A DNA stretch of 64,000 bases from Diadema setosum (taxonomy: Eukaryota > Echinodermata > Echinoidea > Diadematoida > Diadematidae), in the NCBI RefSeq assembly GCF_964275005.1, contig NW_027307654.1, positions 62,001 through 126,000 on the forward strand, read 5' to 3'. The position numbers and the translations under genes were made by a program. Under the pieces are notes generated by a model, which was given only the letters and a program-made list of their open reading frames with translations, ran no database searches and had not been told where the DNA came from. Below, one piece after another: positions 58,745 through 64,000 of the stretch (within the stretch, counting starts at the first letter, position 1; each line of letters opens with the position of its first letter).

Positions 58745-59304
58745 CGAATTGGTTATGCCCGCTTCCAACAAGAAGTAGACTACATTATCCATTCCTCATT
58801 GATGACAACATTCTTAATCATTCCTCTGACCTCTCTCATACACTATCATCTCATTGTTCTTCATCGCAATCATATTGAGAACACAGTTATCCCGTTGCTT
58901 ACGGTCTAGTTGAATACGCGAGTCTCGCTCGATACAGCCGCATTAACAGGGCGGACTTGGCTGTTTGATTTTCAACCCCATTTTCATTTCTAATATCTAA
59001 GGTGTTACCCCAATGAAGTCTATGTCAGTTCCCTTGATTCATTAATTATTGAATGTTATTTTCAGTCAGATTAACATTCCACTATATGTGAATTCCTAGG
59101 TTTAAATGTGCATTCAAGGGCTCCTTTTTCCACGAGATAACTCATGCTTAGTATCTGAGTGGAGAACGGCTATCACGAGATAACTCGTGCATCGTAGTCA
59201 ACGGATTAAACGATCAAACTAATTTACCTTGCTCATTTTGTTGCATAGAAGCAGGACCATTAGCGTTGCTGCGCGATGTTATCCCTGATCGGGGGACCTT
59301 GGTT
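58745..59304 (-). other. DIRS gag 3' part and putative second intron
   Basis: After the nested MITE the minus strand reads ATKVPRSGITSRSNANGPAS then MQQNEQ, a low-complexity gag-like tail, and meets a donor-like CAAG/GTAAATT at 59228/59227. From there to about 58740 no frame is open, consistent with an intron before the RT ORF. Confidence 0.4.
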
Positions 59305-60747
59305 GCCGGTGTAGCGGCAGATAGCGTTCCGCGGCGTTTTTTGTTCTAAAACAGTATCCGCCGGCAGTTATCGTTTCAATCGGCAGTTATCGTTCCGACA
59401 TGGGCTAAAATCTGCCGCGATAAGTTACGGCAGATACTGTACAGCGGCGGATTTTGTACGTACAGGCTACTACGTTGTAATAGCGTTTTAACCTGCCACG
59501 TGCACGTGATCTTCGTCAAGGACTGTCGAAAGAGTTCCGCGCTGCGCGGATTAGGTTCCAAGTGGCTACTGTATTGCATACTACCAATAGTTGCGCGAGC
59601 TTTACGGCAGCCATTTTAGTAAGCAAAATGCTGCATGAATCGTCACGAGATGGAGTGAATTCTGCCTCCCTATGAATACACAACAGGGACTTATGCCTCT
59701 CTTTGAATACGCTACAGGGACTCACGGTTGATATTTTTATAATCTGTTGACATTTTTATAATCTGCGGACATTTTAGTAAGCAAAGTGCTGCATTCACCG
59801 AGGCATGATACCTGCACCGAGGCATGATACCTGCACCATGTGCACTGGAGTGAATTCTGCCTCCCTTTCATTTTCTCGTTTGAGGGGGAGCCGAGGGGAG
59901 GGGGGAGGGAGGGGGAGGGATCATAATGCTATTCAAAAGCAGCATTTCTGCCTCCTTATGGAATAGAATTAAAGATTGCTCTTTATTTTTTCATTTGTAA
60001 TCTTTACAGTTACAAAGCTATATAAAAGAAATACACCTGTGTTCATAAAAGCGTTCTTATCCCATTTGTATTTTTCTCTCTCCCTACAGATCTCATCACA
60101 ATTTTGTACAGGGCACCCTTTAGGTTTCAATAAAGCTGAGACTTACTCTTCAGCCATGTGAAATTTTCCCAAAGTTATATCAATCGAGATATCTAATGCA
60201 CAATTGTGGACAGCCCCCAAATTACTATTTTTCAATAATATGTGAAGAAATTGGAAGCTTTATGTGACTTTGCACAAACTCTCCTGATTTGTACACGCGT
60301 ACACACACACACACACACACAGGGATACGGCGCAGAACTAGACGTATTCGACGAAAATCGAGGCTTTTCCTGCTTGCGTAATGAATATTTATAAGATAAT
60401 TTCTCGCCTGGCTACGAAAAAAAAAGATACGTGCGGATCAGAGCCAGCTGCTCCACATAAACCACGGAATACCGGTCTGGAGCGTAAGTGGAGGCAGCGA
60501 AACAGCAGCAGCGAGGGGCGGAAGCAGCAAATATAGAGGTATTGTCCGTGAAACTCGAAATGGAAGCAGCGAACAAGCAGGGGCGCATTGGCAGAAGCAG
60601 CGAAAAGAAGAAACCACAGTGAGAAGCAACGATATTAACGATACCTGCGCTTCAGAACAGTATCCGCCAGTGTTAGGACACGATCTGCCGGCGGATACTG
60701 TTTTAGAACAAAAAACACCGCGGAACGCTATCTGCCGCTACACCGGC
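59305..60747. mobile_element. 1.4-kb MITE with GCCGGTGTAGCGG termini inside DIRS gag
   Basis: Left end GCCGGTGTAGCGGCAGATAG and right end its complement, continuing through GCGTTCCGCGG, TTTTTTGTTCTAAAACAGTA and TCCGCCGGCAG. Inverted inner repeats (CGGCAGTTATCG near 59365-59390) follow on the left. A CA tract lies at 60297-60321 and a G-rich tract (59882-59918) could form quadruplexes. It interrupts gag just after the zinc knuckle. Confidence 0.75.
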
Positions 60748-61259
60748 CCCTGGACACCCCCTTCTCCAGTGCCCTTGCTTTCCGCACGCGAAGCAGAAAT
60801 CTGTCGACTTTGGCCCACTGCTGGCCCCTCGCCAACCAAGGATGGGGGAGTTACCGGTACCCCCATAAGCGTATCTACTTTTTCCGCTAAAGCCGCGAAA
60901 AAAGTGACCAGAAGAAGGGCTTGCAGTCCTATATCCATCACTCTTCGGAGGTTTGCCCTTGGCGGCTGGGATGTTCCGAGACGATTTGCGTTTTCTCGCC
61001 GCCCTTGCCTGTGCCTGCCTGATACGTTTTTCATCCTCAGAATCGCTTGCAAGGTCATCGCTCAGATATTCGTCAACTGCTGACCACCCTATGAAATGAG
61101 ATAGTGCTACTTGCATAACAATTAAATAATTTGTAGAGAATCACATATTCAAGAATTCACCGAAGCTGACAGACTGAAACTGATTTACATAATAGCAGCA
61201 GCCTGCTCGATGTAATGCATATTTCTGTCACGATACAATTTGCAGGTTGTATATATAAT

Positions 61260-61311
<52 letters not shown>

Positions 61312-61988
61312 CATGGAATTTCCATAACGAGTGTTCAGCCCTTATCGCCATGGCCTTACGGCGTACCCAGCAAGGGGGGGGGGGGGCATTTGCACCCCCC
61401 CCCACAATTTTTTCCATACTGTATTTCCATACATAATCATACAATTTTTCAATTTTTCACAGTGTGCAACAATCACTCAATTTCACTTCTAAAAATACAT
61501 ACATTCTAGCCCAGGCGCTCTGCGCCCTCGCTTTCCTCATATCACACCAACGATTAGAACCTCTCACAAAGAATGTTTATAATTCTTTTAAAACACTAAC
61601 CTGCATCAAATTTGTCAGCAAGCCTGATTAACTTCTTTCTTTTCCTGATGTCGGCTATGCCCTCTTTCAACTTGGAAAGGGCAGCAACGTGCTTGCCTTC
61701 CTCCAGTAAGGCCACGCCCTTCTCTAGCTTTTCCTGCAAACTAGAGTTGAATTCGAATTGAACTCTGTTGCCCTTGAAACGAAATGACAATTCCGACGCC
61801 CTTTTTAGTTGTTGAAGTTTTGACTCTTCTTGGGCGATAGAAGAGTCAAAATACTCCTTGAAGGAACCGAAAGCCTCTTTAATGGCGTTGCTCACAAATG
61901 ACGGGGTCAGTGTTGCGGGTTGAGAAACTGTGGGGACTTCAGAACCCAGGGTGTGGTCTTGCTCTCTGCTGAATTCCTGGTCCGACAT
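60748..61988 (-). pseudogene. DIRS gag-like protein with zinc knuckle and an intron
   Basis: Likely start at ATG 61988-61986 (MSDQEFSREQDHTLGSEV). Exon 1 (61988-61601) contains the helical segment SLQEKLEKGVALLEEGKHVA and KKLIRLADKF. A GT-AG intron (61600-61089) joins, in phase 1, DAG to GWSAVDEYLSDDLASDSEDE. Exon 2 (61088-60748) is basic and S/G-rich and ends in the CCHC knuckle CFACGKQGHWRRGC (C-x2-C-x4-H-x4-C). Continuation of gag across the intron is what the sequence shows; that it is spliced is inferred. The 3' side is interrupted by the MITE at 59305-60747. Confidence 0.75.
61089..61600 (-). other. Predicted spliceosomal intron in DIRS gag
   Basis: Donor G/GTTAGT at 61601/61600, acceptor TTTCATAG/GG at 61089/61088, 512 bp, phase 1. 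It contains an AT microsatellite (61256-61308) and a G-run/C-run pair (61373-61405), which may account for much of its length. Confidence 0.6.
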
Positions 61989-62084
61989 TTTGATTTCGGA
62001 GAGCAGAGTCACATTGCCGCTAGTGCACGATAATAATAGAAGCGAGAAGGAATAAGACGTCCGTTCTGCTGCGTGTCGAACTAG

Positions 62085-62175
62085 GTCAGTGAGCTCCACA
62101 GCTCTCTCCGCCTGCGAAAGCTTCGAACCCGGCACCTGTCAACATTCTTATGCTAATAGGTTAGCTCAGCTAACA
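62085..62175 (-). other. tRNA-like stretch upstream of gag
   Basis: The minus strand has GCTGAGCTAACCTATTAGCA (loosely A-box-like) and, about 30 bases on, GGGTTCGAAGC (B-box-like). No cloverleaf closes by eye. It may be a tRNA-derived relic in the 5' leader of the DIRS. Confidence 0.2.
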
Positions 62176-62479
62176 ATTGAAAATATATTTGTTGCGCTGT
62201 TCATGCACCTATTGTTCCACTCGGTTATCGAAATTCTCGCGCGTGACAGCTGTCGGTTACTATGGTCACACGGAATGCCTGGTTTTAGGACCCATGCTGG
62301 AATGTTACTCCTGAGCTTTCGGTATTGTTTACATTCACGACAAATCTCATTATCCCACCTTCTACTTATGTATTTATGACATACAGTTACGCCATTTTCT
62401 ATACTCTGCAACACACCCCTTGAATCTCTGCAGTTGTTGTTCACTGCTGCAACATGTGACCTTTCTGTTTTCTGTTTTC

Positions 62480-62829
62480 TGTATTTTTATTCAGTGATAT
62501 ATATTTAATTGGATTTTTTGTTTTGTTTGTTTTAATCGGTTTCCCCAGATATAGTTGGTCTTAAAAAACATCCGTACTTTAAATTTTCCCTAATCTGACT
62601 ACTCACGGGACCTGCGGCTGTACAAGCTAATGCTTTTACGCAGGCCCCATCATATTTTTTTTTCGCATTATGACCACAGTGTAATTCGCATGCATACAGA
62701 CCTCGTGTTTATACCAAATCAAACTTCTGTACATTCTGATGAAGTCTCATCTAAATTATGTTTTGTATAATTTTCGTATTTATATACTTTATTGTGATAT
62801 GTGTGAGAAATATGAAAATAAATTGAAAT
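62480..62829 (+). mobile_element. CR1/jockey-like LINE 3' end
   Basis: 3' UTR with ACGGGACCTGCGGCTGTACA, CAGGCCCCATCATA and the tail GAAAATAAATTGAAAT ending at 62829. It resembles the end at 37345-37675. It directly abuts the right half of the split M2 MITE, which supports its being the inserted element there. Confidence 0.65.
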
Positions 62830-62871
62830 GAAGTAGCAACAATGAGGGGATTATCAGATTAAGCTGAAATT

Positions 62872-62920
62872 AATGATAATAATAATAATGATAACAATAA
62901 TGATAATAATAATGATAATC

Positions 62921-62954
<34 letters not shown>

Positions 62955-63042
62955 TGATAATATTAATAGCAATAATAATAATAATACTAATAATTGATAC
63001 TATTATAATAATAATGACAATAATAATAATAATAATGATAAG
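62872..63042. repeat. AAT/ATG/ATC microsatellite
   Basis: About 170 bp of AATAAT and GATAAT units. It replaces a short segment of the M2 MITE right half, so it expanded after that element inserted. Confidence 0.9.
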
Positions 63043-63696
63043 GCCTTATTTACCCAGGGTAGCCAAGTCAAGATCGGCTCAGTTGACCCATTTCACCTAT
63101 TTTCAGTCCTCACACAAAATCCGTGTGTGCGACTTTTTGTTCGTTTTGTGATGCACGGTCACATACATTTTTTTACATTTATGACGTTTATTCATATTTG
63201 AGTTGCACAAACAAAATTCAAACTTCAAGTTCAAATTTTCATATATGTATCTCTTATTATTGTAAAGTAAATTAAAGGATTACGATTTTTTCACAACTTG
63301 TACGTAATTCAATTTCAGTTTTCCCCAGTGTACAATGTAAGACAGTCCAAAATGTGATAACCTCGCTGTCATAATACACTGACTTAGCAGGGATCGTAAG
63401 AGAAAACCAAATTGTCCATAATTGTCCATAATAACAATCTGTAACTATCCGTAACTATCCGAAAAAATGCGCAACTTTCCGCAAGTGTTCAGAACTATTA
63501 TGTGCCAATTCTAAGAATATCCGCAAGTGGACGCAAGTATTCGCATCTGGTCGTATCTGTCCGTATCGCCCGCATTTCTTGCCTGCATGTTTTGTACAAA
63601 TTTCTGGTGACGGCAAAGGATCCGCGGGGGTCCGCGGAAAAAATGACTTTTTTGGACGTAACGCCGGACGCAGAGCATTATGTGACTGGGGCTTAA

Positions 63697-64000
63697 AGTA
63701 CAGCATGTCACGTACACGAAGAACACGAGACGGAAATTTTTCAATAATCATGGGAGGAAATGTACCCAAGGAGAGGTGGGAGCTGTCTTGAGTTGTCTTT
63801 TTTGTTTTTTCCTGTATTGCTCTTTCTTGTTCTCTTATTTCTCTATTGTGTGCAGGCCCAGAGTTTTTTCTTAGGACCTATCTCCACTAGTAAACCATCT
63901 GTGGTTTTTTCTCTCTCCCTCTCTCTTTTTTTTTTTTTTTTTTTTTTTTTTGCAGTGTCTCCAACACAGAGGCCAAATCTCTAGTTTCAGATGTAGTTTT
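63697..64000 (+). mobile_element. Continuation of foldback element E1 (runs off the window)
   Basis: AGTACAGCATGTCACGTACA, AATAATCATGGGAGGAAATG, CCCAAGGAGAGGTGGGAGCT and GGACCTATCTCCACTAGTAA match the E2 right arm (52690-52915) in inverted orientation. A 26-T run lies at 63926-63951. The distal end of E1 is outside the window. Confidence 0.7.

Larger units (their letters stand above)
53950..62140 (-). mobile_element. DIRS-like tyrosine-recombinase retrotransposon (decayed)
   Basis: Minus-strand order: gag (61988-61601, intron, 61088-60748, and beyond a nested MITE), reverse transcriptase (58738-57586), RNase H and linker (56468-55484), tyrosine recombinase (about 55185-54206). That order, the YLDDG palm and the recombinase identify the DIRS group. 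There is no integrase or protease. The ends are unresolved because inverted terminal repeats could not be located with confidence. A 1.1-kb solo LTR and a 1.4-kb MITE have inserted into it. Confidence 0.8.
53560..63162. mobile_element. GTGACC MITE (family M2), split into two halves 9 kb apart
   Basis: The left half (53560-53844) matches 41585-41870 and the right half (62830-63162) matches the rest of that copy to its end. Flanks are ATAT and ATAC. The break falls at GAAGTTA (53838-53844) and GAAGTAG (62830-62836), which look like a target duplication of the inserted material. A long AAT/ATC microsatellite (62872-63042) is expanded inside the right half. Confidence 0.8.
53086..63692. mobile_element. 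TAA-target element Y (split by nested insertions)
   Basis: Left end GCCCCAGTCACACAGTGC (53087 on) and right end, complemented, GCCCCAGTCACATAATGCT (to 63692), with TAA at 53083-53085 and 63694-63696. The left arm (to about 53350) has GGACGCAGGAGGACGCAGCG and ACCGTAACC words; the right arm (from about 63425) has CCGCAAGTGGACGCAAG and CCGTAACTATCC words. Between the arms lies a GTGACC MITE that contains the LINE and DIRS. Confidence 0.6.

Noticed and set aside
60703..61058. Plus-strand and alternative minus ORFs over gag
   Set aside because: Shadow frames of the DIRS gag; the zinc-knuckle frame is the real one.
62085..62175. tRNA gene
   Set aside because: Only loose A- and B-box resemblance; no closed acceptor stem. 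Kept as a low-confidence tRNA-like relic only.
62166..62444. 92-codon minus-strand ORF upstream of gag
   Set aside because: Contains CHKYISRRWDNEICRECKQY, which looks slightly zinc-ribbon-like, but no family was recognised and it lies in the DIRS leader; left unannotated.
62873..63151. 92-codon I/M-rich ORF
   Set aside because: Translation of the AAT/ATC microsatellite.

Overview
This is eukaryotic, AT-rich genomic DNA (one 100-N assembly gap) that looks like the repeat-dense intergenic space of a marine invertebrate, most plausibly an echinoderm. That identification is an inference. It rests on the mix of transposable elements: Tx1/L1-like, CR1/L2-like and APE-type LINEs, a DIRS-like tyrosine-recombinase retroelement, solo LTRs with Gypsy-like features, TTAA- and TAA-target MITEs, and a foldback element with 15-bp repeat arms and an 8-bp target duplication that recalls the sea urchin TU elements. 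I found no convincing host gene, no rRNA or tRNA gene, and only one weak candidate host exon (21336-21551). Almost everything recognisable is a mobile element, and most elements sit inside other elements.

Left part (1-10 kb): a 5'-truncated non-LTR retrotransposon with an intact 677-codon reverse-transcriptase ORF (578-2611). It is followed by a candidate DNA transposon (about 2741-10035) marked by inverted copies of one 13-mer. That element was later split by a CAGTG-ended MITE (2820-3093, 8-bp target duplication) and by a decayed two-ORF Tx1/L1-like LINE (3497-9078, 17-bp target duplication).

Second part (10-34 kb): a foldback element whose long arms are arrays of roughly 165-bp units with the core AATGGCCGCCAT (11140-15285), itself bracketed by inverted minisatellite arrays with the core TTATTCCGAAGG (10563-10815 and 17294-17523). 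Then come degenerate CR1/L2-like LINE fragments (17990-18985 minus, 24666-27026 plus, 28023-28450 minus), a minus-strand solo LTR (27152-27720) and a foldback repeat (29302-30358).

Third part (34-47 kb): one 5'-truncated CR1/L2-like LINE copy that starts near 34786 and ends near 45140. It is cut into pieces by five independent insertions: a TU-like foldback element, two TTAA MITEs (one carrying a further nested TTAA MITE), a GTGACC-ended MITE and a TAA-target Harbinger-like MITE. Removing each insert with one copy of its target duplication restores the reading across the junction. The assembly gap at 42670-42769 is flanked by near-identical sequence and is probably a false duplication.

Fourth part (47-64 kb): a stack of nested insertions. 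Starting from the outside: a TAA-target foldback element (E1, 49378-49550, resumed at 63697) is interrupted at one TAA by a second copy of its family (E2, 49551-53082) and by another TAA element (Y, 53086-63692). Y holds a GTGACC MITE, the MITE holds a LINE 3' end, the LINE apparently holds a DIRS-like element on the minus strand (gag, RT, RNase H, tyrosine recombinase), and the DIRS holds a 1.1-kb solo LTR and a 1.4-kb MITE. The DIRS gag appears to carry a spliceosomal intron.

Boundaries, target duplications and ORF restorations were read by eye; no alignment or database search was run.
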